Below are positions 11,225 through 20,509 of a stretch of DNA of 64,000 nt, piece by piece (position 1 is the first letter of the stretch; each line of letters begins with the position of its first letter). A program made the position numbers and the translations under genes. Origin of the DNA: Chitinophagales bacterium (lineage in GTDB: Bacteria; Bacteroidota; Bacteroidia; Chitinophagales; Chitinophagaceae); assembly GCA_017303835.1 (NCBI GenBank), contig JAFLBI010000001.1:868001-932000 (forward strand). The letters run 5' to 3'. Below the pieces are notes generated by a model, which was not told where the DNA came from, did not search any database, and worked only from the letters and a program-made list of their open reading frames with translations.

Positions 11225-11931
11225 TGCCGAATAGCTGGTTTCAATTCAAACAGTTTAGGGTGCAACAAGACAAGTGCGCCATGAAAGTGTGCACAGATGC
11301 TTGTTTGTTTGGAAGCCAATTTCCTGTTGACGCCAGTGTAAAAAAAGTGCTGGATATTGGCACAGGCACAGGCTTACTTTCTTTGATGTATGCGCAACTT
11401 AATTCGAACGCAACTATTGATGCAGTTGAATTGGATGTAGCTGCGGCAGAGCAGGCGATTGAAAATGTGCAGGCATCACCTTGGAGTAATCGTATCACAG
11501 TATATCAAACATCCATTCAGGAATACAAACCACAACACCAATACGATCTCATCATCAGCAATCCACCTTTCTTTGAAAACGATTTACAGAGTGATGATAC
11601 GCAGCGTAATCTAGCACTCCATAGTACAGCATTAACACTAGAAGAATTATTCAAGATTAGTCAACAACTGCTGAATGCAGACGGACAGTTTTGCCTGCTG
11701 CTACCCTATCACAGAACAGCTGCAGCTATCAAATTGGGTGAAGAAAACGGCATGCATTGTATACAGCAAACAACAGTACATCAAACCACGAAACATGCTG
11801 CTTTTAGAAGCATACTCCATTTTGCAACACAGCCATCACCGAAAAAAGAAATGACCATCTATATCAAAGATGGTCAGGATTATACGAATGGGTTTATTGA
11901 TTTATTGAAGCCCTTTTATTTGTATGTATAA
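11224..11931 (+). CDS. trmN6: tRNA1(Val) (adenine37-N6)-methyltransferase
   Basis: A class I SAM-dependent methyltransferase (235 aa) of the YfiC/TrmN6 family, which makes m6A37 in tRNA1-Val. The SAM-binding motif I is KVLDIGTGTGLLSLM (about residue 40). The acidic post-I strand is AVELD. The catalytic NPPF tetrad lies in DLIISNPPFFEN (about 110-121), as expected for an N6-adenine methyltransferase. The N-terminal FxFKQFxVQQDxCAMKV block is typical of YfiC proteins. The start overlaps the preceding VOC gene by one base. Confidence 0.9.
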   Translation: MPNSWFQFKQFRVQQDKCAMKVCTDACLFGSQFPVDASVKKVLDIGTGTGLLSLMYAQLNSNATIDAVELDVAAAEQAIENVQASPWSNRITVYQTSIQEYKPQHQYDLIISNPPFFENDLQSDDTQRNLALHSTALTLEELFKISQQLLNADGQFCLLLPYHRTAAAIKLGEENGMHCIQQTTVHQTTKHAAFRSILHFATQPSPKKEMTIYIKDGQDYTNGFIDLLKPFYLYV

Positions 11932-11940
11932 GCGCTACTA

Positions 11941-13143
11941 CTAGTCTTTACCATAAGCATAGTCATGCAAGTAATCAAAGTTCTTAGTGAGTTTGCCCGA
12001 TTGTAAAATCGTTGCCCGTGAGATCAATTCGCTACCGCCTTTGAGCACATCATCCAGCACATACTTAATTAATTGCTCACCGAAAAATCGGCTGGCATCA
12101 CGCGGCAATTCATTAGGCAAGTTACCGACTGCCATTACATCAATACTTTCTGCTTGATAAGGTGCAGTCTTCTCAAAACTTTGTTTGTTGACACCGTATA
12201 CAGGATCATCTATTGTTGCGTCACCCAAATTACAAGGCACGCTTCCATGCTTATCGTCGGTAATATCTGCGATGGTTTGGATGCGAAAATCTGGCTGTTG
12301 TATATCTGACAACTCAAACAAACGCGGAATTGTGTGATCCCAATACACACCATTCATCAATACATCGGTGTGTGCTATGTATTGTTTGAATATACATTCA
12401 AACGCTTCCGGATGCTCGTGAAACTGTTTGCGTTCATACTTACCGGTTAACTTATGCCGGTATAAATCACCTCCTTTTAAATGAACGTATACAGGATAAC
12501 TATAATCGCGCTCTAAAAACTCTTCAGGTTCTAATTCCTGCACGTCCATCAGGTTCATGATTTCCACAATGCCGTGTGCCACGCGACCGCTACCGGTTAC
12601 GGCGATTTTCATCGGTGGCAGTTTCAATCCAAAATAAGTATGAATCAACTCACGATAATCACGCACAGCAACCACCCTGCCTAAATCGAATAAACCTGTG
12701 CGTTTCCCGTAAGCCATCATGCCATTATGTGCACCAACAATGCCTGCAAAAAAACCAAAGCCGATGATACGCTGTCCGTCTTCATGTTCCAGACACTCGT
12801 AATCAATAAGTGTGATATTTTTTTCTACCATCGCCTGCATCAGTCCGCGGTTGTAGGACTGCTGCTTCTTGGTATGCGAGAAAAAGAGATAAGTCTTATT
12901 TGGAATCAGCATGGGTACCGGCACTTCTTTGATGCCGAATAAAATATCGCAACTACTGAGGTCTTCCTGAAGCAATACACCTGCCTGCTTGTATTCTGCA
13001 TCGCTGTAGCAACGATGAGGGGAAGGTTGTACGATGATCTGAATATCGTTCACATGTTGCTGCAACCAGCGGCATTGAGCCGGCGTAAGTGCTACTCTTG
13101 AATCTGATGGAATTTTGCCTTCACGAATCAGTCCGACAATCAT
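11941..13143 (-). CDS. Saccharopine dehydrogenase (Lys1)/alanine dehydrogenase-like NAD-binding enzyme
   Basis: A 400-residue protein whose N-terminal 130 residues match the AlaDh/PNT N-terminal fold (VGLIREGKIPSDSRVALTPAQ, KEVP, FFSHTKKQQ). It is followed by a nucleotide-binding domain with KIAVTGSGRVAHG (about 178-190). The HTKKQQ and MLIDYE-like blocks are closest to NAD-dependent lysine-forming saccharopine dehydrogenases (Lys1) rather than to alanine dehydrogenase. Its real substrate in Bacteroidetes is not established from sequence alone. It is transcribed towards trmN6, with 9 bp between the two stops and no hairpin between them. Confidence 0.75.
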   Translation of the reverse strand: MIVGLIREGKIPSDSRVALTPAQCRWLQQHVNDIQIIVQPSPHRCYSDAEYKQAGVLLQEDLSSCDILFGIKEVPVPMLIPNKTYLFFSHTKKQQSYNRGLMQAMVEKNITLIDYECLEHEDGQRIIGFGFFAGIVGAHNGMMAYGKRTGLFDLGRVVAVRDYRELIHTYFGLKLPPMKIAVTGSGRVAHGIVEIMNLMDVQELEPEEFLERDYSYPVYVHLKGGDLYRHKLTGKYERKQFHEHPEAFECIFKQYIAHTDVLMNGVYWDHTIPRLFELSDIQQPDFRIQTIADITDDKHGSVPCNLGDATIDDPVYGVNKQSFEKTAPYQAESIDVMAVGNLPNELPRDASRFFGEQLIKYVLDDVLKGGSELISRATILQSGKLTKNFDYLHDYAYGKD

Positions 13144-13215
13144 GTTAAGGGTTGGTTTGTCGCAAGGTAAGCAGAATTCATTGTTTGTTTACCCAAACAA
13201 AACCCAAGACTGCTA

Positions 13216-14544
13216 TCACTTTAACCAAGGACTTTGAAATTCCAGTTTGCGCAAAGCTGTTTGAATTTCTGGTGCTGACATAAAAAGCTTCCAGATAAAA
13301 GCACTGCGTTGATTTTCCATCATAACAACGATTGGCCCCTGATCAATCGCCAGGTAACGTTGAGGATACCATTGCTCGGTATCGCTGAAAGCATCGTAGA
13401 AACCATACTGTCCAAACAACTGCGCTTTTTTATTCGTGTACCAATTGCGCATGGCTGTCATGGATTCTGTAGGTGTATAAGGTATACTCGATAATGCAGC
13501 GGTTGGTGATATCACACCCTTGTCTCTTTTTTCACCCGGTGCATGTCCAGAATAGCCTTTCACTGAATAACTGGAAGTAAGCCCCCAGCTATCAGGTCCG
13601 TAACCTTTGAAGCCCAACTTATTTTCTATACACCAACGGTAGTTAATGAGTGATTGATGAGTGTTCTCCTTCCAGTAATCTGCATAACGATCTTTCAATC
13701 CACGAGGATCTAAACCAAGATAGCTGTAGTGTGCCCAGAATAAAGGGCCGCCATAAGCTGGGGCGCCATTGTGCGTAAGCTGCAGTGATAAACCGTAGGC
13801 ACTCGTATCCTTTTTAATTTTTCCATTTTTTGCCCATCCTTCATGATACACTTCAACAGGAACGCCATGTGTAGGCGATGCTACAGCAAGTACATACATG
13901 ATTAAACATTCATTGTAACCAGATACCGGAAAATTCATTTCCCATCCGTAATTAGGGCTCCAATGCCAGTACAATACATTTTTGCCATTGCGGTAATGGT
14001 TAAAATCAATAGCCTTCCATAAAGCATCTGCTCTTGCGGCTAGTTTTCTCTCGCGCTTATTTCCTTTTTGAAAATATTCGCGTACACAAATCAATGCCTG
14101 AGCCATAAAAGATGATTCTACCAAATCTCCTCCATCGTCTTTTTTGCTGAATGGTTTTACTTTACCAGTTTCTCCATTCCACCAATGTGGCCAGGCACCA
14201 TGGAAACGATCTGCATTTTCTAAGAACTGGATAATGCGTTCCAATCGATCCACGACATCTTTTCTGGGTACAAAACCTCTTTCAGCACCTATGAGTAAGG
14301 CCATCACACCAAAGCCGCCGCCGCCACTCGTTACCACTTGCTGATCATTTTGCGGATAATTGCCATCTAAGTGTATGCGTTCTCTCGCTAAGCCTGAGTT
14401 GGGTTCTGCCCCATCCCAGAAATACTGAAATGTAGCTTTCTGTACTTCGAGAAAAATTGCTGAGTCTTGCGGATTAGATTGTGCAAATACCTGCATTGCA
14501 CAAAAGCTGAAAGCACTGAATAGAAAGATGCGAAAAAGTTTCAT
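13216..14544 (-). CDS. GH144-like endo-beta-1,2-glucanase (glucoamylase-fold family)
   Basis: A secreted (signal peptide MKLFRIFLFSAFSFCAMQVFAQ) alpha/alpha-barrel enzyme of 442 residues of the PF10091 'glycoamylase' family. Its characterised members include GH144 endo-beta-1,2-glucanases from Chitinophaga. Conserved blocks are TFQYFWDGAEPNSGLARER, SGGGGFGVMALLIGAERG, GAWPHWWNGETG, and SGYNECLIMYVLAVASPTHG, which contains an acidic residue in the position of the proposed catalytic Glu. It would cleave beta-1,2-glucan to short sophoro-oligosaccharides in the periplasm for uptake by the adjacent SusC/D pair. It is the distal gene of PUL 1 and sits behind a terminator-like hairpin. Confidence 0.82.
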   Translation of the reverse strand: MKLFRIFLFSAFSFCAMQVFAQSNPQDSAIFLEVQKATFQYFWDGAEPNSGLARERIHLDGNYPQNDQQVVTSGGGGFGVMALLIGAERGFVPRKDVVDRLERIIQFLENADRFHGAWPHWWNGETGKVKPFSKKDDGGDLVESSFMAQALICVREYFQKGNKRERKLAARADALWKAIDFNHYRNGKNVLYWHWSPNYGWEMNFPVSGYNECLIMYVLAVASPTHGVPVEVYHEGWAKNGKIKKDTSAYGLSLQLTHNGAPAYGGPLFWAHYSYLGLDPRGLKDRYADYWKENTHQSLINYRWCIENKLGFKGYGPDSWGLTSSYSVKGYSGHAPGEKRDKGVISPTAALSSIPYTPTESMTAMRNWYTNKKAQLFGQYGFYDAFSDTEQWYPQRYLAIDQGPIVVMMENQRSAFIWKLFMSAPEIQTALRKLEFQSPWLK

Positions 14545-14562
14545 GGAGAATGATTTGGAGTT

Positions 14563-14590
14563 AAAAAAGCCGGACTGTAAACAGTCCGGC
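14563..14590 (-). terminator. Terminator-like hairpin inside PUL 1, before the GH144 gene
   Basis: On the minus strand a perfect 9-bp stem (GCCGGACTG, loop TTTA, CAGTCCGGC) is followed by TTTTTT. It lies between the LamG lipoprotein stop (14608) and the GH144 start (14544). Transcripts from the SusCD promoter should partly end here, giving more binding proteins than enzyme. Confidence 0.8.
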
Positions 14591-14607
14591 CATCTGGTCT
14601 TGCTTGC

Positions 14608-15495
14608 CTATTTTCCTGCTCTACCCAGATTATGCAACGCTCTAACAAAAGCCTCTCCTAGTGGGCGATTATACACCCTGATCTCATCGATCTGTCCCGT
14701 CATTCGGTTAAATGTAGCATCTGTGCTCACTGTTTTACCGGGAATATTGTTGTAATTAGTACCGATGATAACTTCATTTGGTTGGTGACAGAAAAAAGTA
14801 TTCACTGTACCACGATTGGGGAAATTACCAATCTTCACACCATCACCATAAATATCAAACACACCTGTGGTAATGTTGTATGTAATACAGAGATGTGTCC
14901 ATTTATCTGCACCAATGGTTGGTGAAGTTGTTGAATTCAAATTATCCTGTGTACCACCAGCTTGTGTCATAAATGTTGGCTGAATACGCAGTGTGGTTGT
15001 ATTGGACGCAGGGAAAGACTGGGTATTCAACTGGAAATTGATATTACCATTGAACATGCCTGGTCTTGCCATTTGGAACAACATGGTTCTGCGTGTTCCG
15101 TTGTTGAGAATCTTTACCCATGCGCTCACTGAAAAGCTGCGTAAACTGTCTTTATTAAACTTCGCCAGCTGAGTTGCGAAATACACATAACCTGCATTTA
15201 GATTTAGTGCTTTGCCACGTACACCTGCATCAACAAGTGTAGCACCTTCAGAAGATGTAGCTGCTGTATTGGATAATGTCTCATTGGTATTATTGTCAAA
15301 ACTCCAATAAGCTACCAAATTCTCCGGATACACTTCATTAGAGCTTGTGTAGCCATCAATTGTACCTGCAAAATCTGCAGTACTTACTGAAGGCAGCTTA
15401 TTAGGATTGCCGTCTTTCTTACAAGAAGCCATCAACAAAACAGCACTCAAACCGAAAAGGGCAACTTGCTTAGATGATATGATGCAATGTTTCAT
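14608..15495 (-). CDS. LamG/concanavalin-like domain surface lipoprotein
   Basis: A 295-residue lipoprotein (signal peptide ending LLMASC-KKD). After a short linker, residues about 60-285 form a LamG/concanavalin A-like jelly-roll: LVAYWSFDNNTNET, GKALNLNAGYVYFATQ, FSVSAWVKI, DKWTHLCITYN, and GQIDEIRVYNRPL near the end are standard strands of this fold. Such lipoproteins in a SusCD operon usually act as surface glycan-binding proteins. It lies 25 bp after susD and before the hairpin that precedes the GH144 gene. Ligand unknown; beta-1,2-glucan is the reasonable guess from context. Confidence 0.82.
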   Translation of the reverse strand: MKHCIISSKQVALFGLSAVLLMASCKKDGNPNKLPSVSTADFAGTIDGYTSSNEVYPENLVAYWSFDNNTNETLSNTAATSSEGATLVDAGVRGKALNLNAGYVYFATQLAKFNKDSLRSFSVSAWVKILNNGTRRTMLFQMARPGMFNGNINFQLNTQSFPASNTTTLRIQPTFMTQAGGTQDNLNSTTSPTIGADKWTHLCITYNITTGVFDIYGDGVKIGNFPNRGTVNTFFCHQPNEVIIGTNYNNIPGKTVSTDATFNRMTGQIDEIRVYNRPLGEAFVRALHNLGRAGK

Positions 15496-15520
15496 ATGTT
15501 AGATTTCAATCGTTCAAAAA

Positions 15521-17101
15521 TTAATACCCTGGATTTTGCTTCAGCACACCTTTGGTAAGGTCGATCTGTGTTTGCGGAATAGGCAGAATCCTGTCTCTGG
15601 AATCTACATAGTTGGTTTTACCATGCGCTGTTAAAGCTGTGCTGGCAATACCCCAACGTACGATATCGAAGAAACGCTCATGCTCCATACCCAGTTCAGC
15701 TCTGCGTTCTCTGCGCAATGCATCACGCAGCTGATTCTGATCATTAGTTGTGATGTTTGGCAGAATTGCGTTATTACCAGCCCTAGCTCTTGCACGTACG
15801 CTGTTGATTGCATCACGCGCAGCGGTAAAATTAGCATCACCGCCCAGCTCGATACTAGCTTCAGCAAACATCAATACAACATCTGCGTAACGAAGGATGC
15901 GCACGTTCATCCACCAGCCAAAGCGGTTACCAATTTGAGCACGCTTTGTTGGTGTGGTATGTACTTTATGGTTGTATCGAGGGTTAGGTAAACCAACAGG
16001 TGTGGTTTCACCATAGATGGTAATGCCGGGCACAGTTGCCGTACTTGTGAAAAGAATGGTTCTAGCTCTTCTTGGATCGTTGGCTTCATATGAATCGGCT
16101 AATTGCTGACTGGGTGAATTGAAACCCCAGCCATGATCCCATGAACCGGCACCTCTTACACCTTGCACGTTAGCATATTGAATACCATTACTCTGAGGAA
16201 TTGCTGCAGTGGCTGTTGCTTGAATTTCAAAAATTGACTCTGAGCTATTTTCACCTTCCTCATCAAAAATTCTATTGTAAGGCGTTGACAGATTGTATAC
16301 ACCCAGATTCATTACCTGAGCAGCTGTTGATTGTGCCAATGCCCACTTACGTTGATAGAGATACACTTTAGTAAGCATACCCAGTGCAGCTCCGCGTGTG
16401 ATTCTTCCTACGAATTTAGGATCCCATGATAATGGAAGATTAGCAGCTGCATAGGTCAAATCATTCTCGATAAATGCATATACCTGCGATGCATTGCTCT
16501 GCGGAATATTGTTCTGCTGAGCAGGATCCTGAAACAGGGTATCATAAATAGGTACATTTTCAAAGAAACGGACCATATTGAAATAAGCATAGGCTCTCAG
16601 GAATTTTGCTTCTGCTGCAGCCTGTACTTTTTGCTGATCAGTAGAGATAATGCCCTTATTGGTACCAATCTGGAACAATACGTTATTGCATTTATTGATC
16701 AGACCATAATGACCAAGCCACAGACCACCAATTAACCCGTTATTAGGAAGCACAGGAAAATTATCCATCTGCTGCGAGTTAGCACCACCATCTGCAGGTG
16801 TACTACCCTTATCCGCATCATCGCTTCTGATACTTACAGCGTGTAAATATGGAAACACGTGTACATCATAGGCACGTAAATCGCGGTAAGCGCCAAACAG
16901 GTATTCATCAAAAGGACCAGAACCGCCTGGGAAAGGAAATGTAGATTCATCATATTCTCCCTGACGTTGGGTATCCAGAAATTTCATACAACCGCTCAAA
17001 CTGAGACTGATCAGCACCAGACTCAGTGTGAATCTCAGCATACGGCTGATCGGCATTCGGAACAATTGAATTGGTTTCATATTCATTTGTTTTTCAGTCA
17101 T
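15521..17101 (-). CDS. SusD/RagB family nutrient-binding outer membrane lipoprotein (PUL 1)
   Basis: The 526-residue partner lid of the adjacent SusC transporter. The signal peptide and lipobox (SLSGC-MKFLDTQ) are reached best from internal Met6 or Met8; the first Met at 17101 is only 3 bp after the susC stop. The TPR-like N-terminal half has AAAEAKFLRAYAYFNMVRFF. The C-terminal half has RRAELGMEHERFFDIVRWG and ends with QTQIDLTKGVLKQNPGY, all SusD hallmarks. It binds glycans at the cell surface and delivers them to SusC. Position between susC and a LamG lipoprotein is canonical. Confidence 0.95.
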   Translation of the reverse strand: MTEKQMNMKPIQLFRMPISRMLRFTLSLVLISLSLSGCMKFLDTQRQGEYDESTFPFPGGSGPFDEYLFGAYRDLRAYDVHVFPYLHAVSIRSDDADKGSTPADGGANSQQMDNFPVLPNNGLIGGLWLGHYGLINKCNNVLFQIGTNKGIISTDQQKVQAAAEAKFLRAYAYFNMVRFFENVPIYDTLFQDPAQQNNIPQSNASQVYAFIENDLTYAAANLPLSWDPKFVGRITRGAALGMLTKVYLYQRKWALAQSTAAQVMNLGVYNLSTPYNRIFDEEGENSSESIFEIQATATAAIPQSNGIQYANVQGVRGAGSWDHGWGFNSPSQQLADSYEANDPRRARTILFTSTATVPGITIYGETTPVGLPNPRYNHKVHTTPTKRAQIGNRFGWWMNVRILRYADVVLMFAEASIELGGDANFTAARDAINSVRARARAGNNAILPNITTNDQNQLRDALRRERRAELGMEHERFFDIVRWGIASTALTAHGKTNYVDSRDRILPIPQTQIDLTKGVLKQNPGY

Positions 17102-17104
17102 GAA

Positions 17105-20100
17105 TTAAAAGTTCACATTAACACCAAATGTGTAGATAGATGGAACGGGATACACACCGTTATCTGCACCACCACCCAGAATGCTGCCGATCTGTGGTTC
17201 AGGTGTATAACCTGTAACACGACTCCAGGTAATCACGTTTTGTCCGCTCACAAACACACGTGCAGATTTGATACCCAGCTGACGCACACTGTTGAAAGTG
17301 TAGCCAAGCTGCAATGTGCGTATTCTGAAGAAATCACCCGGTTCCAGGAAGTAAGTACTGAAAAGGAAGTTGTTTCCTCGGGTATTATCCAGAATCGGCT
17401 CAATATTACTAGTACCTGCACCTGACCATGCATTTAATCTGTTGGCTTCATAGTTCAATGTGGCAAAATTGGCAGTCTTGCGCTGCGTGTAAATTTTATT
17501 GCCAGCCATACCCTGTCCTTCAATACTGAAGTCAAAGCCCTTATAAGCCATATTTAAACTAAGACCAAAACTGTATGGCGGGAATGGCGTACCGAGGTAT
17601 TGGCGATCTGCCTGTGTAATGACACCATCACCGTTAATGTCGGCATAAGCAATATCTCCCGGTAAAGAATTAGAGAAAGCAGGAACTCTTGCCAACTGTG
17701 CAGTTGTTTGATATATGCCTGTTTGTCTGAATCCAAAGAAATGGCCGATAGAATATCCTGTAATGGTTCTGTTCACACCGCCATTGCCGAGAATCTGGAA
17801 ATCAAGATTGCTACCAATTGATTTCACCACATTATCATTGTAACTCAGGTTAGCAGCAACACCATAACTGAAATCCTTACCAATTTTATCATCCCAACCC
17901 AATGTTAATTCAATACCCTTGTTGGAAATTTCACCAAGGTTGGTAAAGAAAGAACGGGTTTCATTAGGAATGGTTACTGCTGTAAGAATACCTTTTGTCG
18001 TTCTGTTGTAATAAGTAAATCCGAAACTCAGTCTGTTGTTCAGGGTCTTCAGGTCAAAACCAATATCCAGGCCATTTACAGTTTCCCAACGAAGTGTTGA
18101 ATCAGGAATATACTGTGCTTGTACTGCGGTATATACGTTGTCGCCAAATACTGCTGAAGAAGCATTTGACAAACCTGGACGCCAGAGGAAATCTGAGAAA
18201 CCATTGGCATTACCAGTAGTACCCCATGATGTTCTGAACTTCAGGAACTGAATAGCTTTTTGCTTATTGAAGAATTCCTCATCACTAACAATCCAACCAA
18301 GACCTACGCTACCAAATGTACCCCATCTATTAGCAGGCGCGAATTTGGAGCTACCATCACGGCGAATGGTTGCATTCACCAGATACTTGCCTTTATAATT
18401 ATAACTTACCCTACTGAATAAACCCATAATTGAACTTTCGCTACCACCACCGCTATTCAGCAATGGATTATTCTGGTTAGCTACATTCAGGTACCAGAAA
18501 TTCGGATCATTGGGAATATTGATAGATGTGTCTCTTCTTGTTCCACCCAGAGAAGAGTTGTAACTATAAATAGTTGTGAAACCAGCCAATGCTGTAAGGC
18601 TATGACCATTTTTCAGCGGTGCACGATAAGAAAGTGTATGATCTTGCTGGAAACGTCTGCTTTGGCTCTTGCTCTGACCTACACTTGTTCTCGCCATGTT
18701 ATCAAAGAAGGTAGTGGTAGGTGCTGCGCCTTCACCAAGATTGATAAAAGTAAATGGTAAGGGCGTATAGCTTCTGCTGGAGTTAAATCCTAAATCAGTA
18801 TACACAACACTCTTCCAGGTAAAATCTCTCAGGAAATTCACTTCAGCAAACAAGCTACCAATTACGCGGAAGCCTTCATTCACCGAAGTTCTGTTTCCAC
18901 GTTCCATCGCTGCAACCGGGTTACCTACTTGTGCACGCTGAAAAGAAGGCATGGCATAATAGGTACTGTTGTTTTCTTTAATTGGTACGATTGGAGCAGC
19001 CCACAATGCGTTGCTCACACTTGCTGATGGTGGATTATCTCTGTAGAAACTACCATTGATATCTCCACCAATCTTGATGTCTTTGCTCAAACGCATTTCC
19101 TGATTTAATCGAAACAGGAAACGCTCGTAATTATCATACTTCAGCACACCATCCTGATTTGAATAACCAATATTCAGGAGTGTTGAGCCTTTATCTGTGC
19201 TGGAAGAAATACTCAGGTTGTTGGAATTGATGACTGCAGTTCTGAAAACCTGATCCTGCCAATTGGTATTGGCTGTGTAGTTAGAGAAATCAAATGGTGT
19301 TGCACCCAAATTTGCAAGCTGTGCGCTGTACAGTTGTCTGAAACCAGCGGCATCCACCACATCAATCTTATCTTGTACTGTTTGTACACCTACAGTGCTC
19401 TGAAAATTGATACGCATCTGTCCACGAACCGGTCTTTTGGTGGTTACGGCAATTACACCATTGGCACCGCGTAAACCGTAGATAGCAATTGATGATGGAT
19501 CGCGCAGCACATCAATACTCTCAATATCGGCCGGGTTCAAAAAATCAATATCATCATGCAACACACCATCCACAACATAAACCGGACTGGCACTGTTGGT
19601 ACTGTTGATACCACGGATTCTCACAACAGGAGAAGATCCTGCACGACCAGAAGTTGCGATGGTAAGACCAGGCACTTTACCCTGTAAGGAAGCAATTGGG
19701 TTGGTATTGGGCATACGCTCGAGTTCTGCACCTTTCACAGAAGAAATCGTTCCGGTAAGGTCACGCTTCTTTGCTGTACCATAACCAACGACAACCACAT
19801 CATCAATCATTTTGGCAACAGCTGTCATTCTTACACTAACACTGGTCTGCTTATTTACAGGAACCTGTACTTCTGCAAAACCAAGTGCTGAAATGATCAG
19901 TGTGGCATTATCTGATACGAGAATGGTGAAATTACCCTGGTTGTCGGTAATCACACCTCCCTTACTACCCTTTACCATAACAGAAGCACCGGCTATAGCT
20001 TCGCCAGCTTCATTGGTAACCTTACCACTTACGCGAATGTCTGCATCAGGAGATTCTGCAGAGCGGATAGCGATTAAACGGGTATCCAGTTGGGTATAAG

Positions 20101-20410
20101 TAAGTGTTGTACCGGAAAATATTGTTTGTAATACTTCGTGGATATCAGCATTCGTTTTATTAACGGATACTTTCTGACGAAGCTCTTTTAATCTGCTGTT
20201 GTACAAAAAACGAACCTTGTCTTGTTTTTCAATCACAGATAGCACATTCCCTATTTCCATTTCGTTCACTTTGAGGGTAATGCTTTGTGCTGCCAGACGG
20301 CCAAAACTTTGAAAGACACTGGTTACGAGGAGAAAACAAATAAGAAACAGCGCTACAGCTTTTTGCTTTAGCTGGCGCAAGGCATGTGCAATCGATAATG
20401 TTTTTTTCAT
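17105..20410 (-). CDS. SusC-type TonB-linked outer membrane transporter with STN signalling domain (PUL 1)
   Basis: An 1101-residue TonB-dependent transporter that imports oligosaccharides. Domain order: signal peptide (about 1-41), STN/secretin-like signalling domain (about 45-115, with VLSVIEKQDKVRFLYNSR), carboxypeptidase-like regulatory domain (about 125-205), plug (from about 210, VVVVGYGTAKKRDLTG) and beta barrel to a terminal NVNF. The STN domain marks a transducer that contacts an inner-membrane anti-sigma factor. The FecR and ECF sigma genes lie directly upstream on the same strand, so glycan binding should switch on this operon. It lies 99 bp after the FecR gene. Confidence 0.95.
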   Translation of the reverse strand: MKKTLSIAHALRQLKQKAVALFLICFLLVTSVFQSFGRLAAQSITLKVNEMEIGNVLSVIEKQDKVRFLYNSRLKELRQKVSVNKTNADIHEVLQTIFSGTTLTYTQLDTRLIAIRSAESPDADIRVSGKVTNEAGEAIAGASVMVKGSKGGVITDNQGNFTILVSDNATLIISALGFAEVQVPVNKQTSVSVRMTAVAKMIDDVVVVGYGTAKKRDLTGTISSVKGAELERMPNTNPIASLQGKVPGLTIATSGRAGSSPVVRIRGINSTNSASPVYVVDGVLHDDIDFLNPADIESIDVLRDPSSIAIYGLRGANGVIAVTTKRPVRGQMRINFQSTVGVQTVQDKIDVVDAAGFRQLYSAQLANLGATPFDFSNYTANTNWQDQVFRTAVINSNNLSISSSTDKGSTLLNIGYSNQDGVLKYDNYERFLFRLNQEMRLSKDIKIGGDINGSFYRDNPPSASVSNALWAAPIVPIKENNSTYYAMPSFQRAQVGNPVAAMERGNRTSVNEGFRVIGSLFAEVNFLRDFTWKSVVYTDLGFNSSRSYTPLPFTFINLGEGAAPTTTFFDNMARTSVGQSKSQSRRFQQDHTLSYRAPLKNGHSLTALAGFTTIYSYNSSLGGTRRDTSINIPNDPNFWYLNVANQNNPLLNSGGGSESSIMGLFSRVSYNYKGKYLVNATIRRDGSSKFAPANRWGTFGSVGLGWIVSDEEFFNKQKAIQFLKFRTSWGTTGNANGFSDFLWRPGLSNASSAVFGDNVYTAVQAQYIPDSTLRWETVNGLDIGFDLKTLNNRLSFGFTYYNRTTKGILTAVTIPNETRSFFTNLGEISNKGIELTLGWDDKIGKDFSYGVAANLSYNDNVVKSIGSNLDFQILGNGGVNRTITGYSIGHFFGFRQTGIYQTTAQLARVPAFSNSLPGDIAYADINGDGVITQADRQYLGTPFPPYSFGLSLNMAYKGFDFSIEGQGMAGNKIYTQRKTANFATLNYEANRLNAWSGAGTSNIEPILDNTRGNNFLFSTYFLEPGDFFRIRTLQLGYTFNSVRQLGIKSARVFVSGQNVITWSRVTGYTPEPQIGSILGGGADNGVYPVPSIYTFGVNVNF

Positions 20411-20509
20411 AATTCAATTAGTTTAACCAAGTTCTGCGAACAATCGAATCGTGGATTTACTGCTGGTTTTTGTCAGGAACTATTGGCATTTGATGTCATA
20501 AGCGTGGTT

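Noticed and set aside
13183-13201. Small hairpin TTGTTTG-TTTACC-CAAACAA between the GH144 stop and the dehydrogenase start
   Set aside because: The stem is AT-rich and has no T run in the direction of either gene, so a terminator call is not supported.
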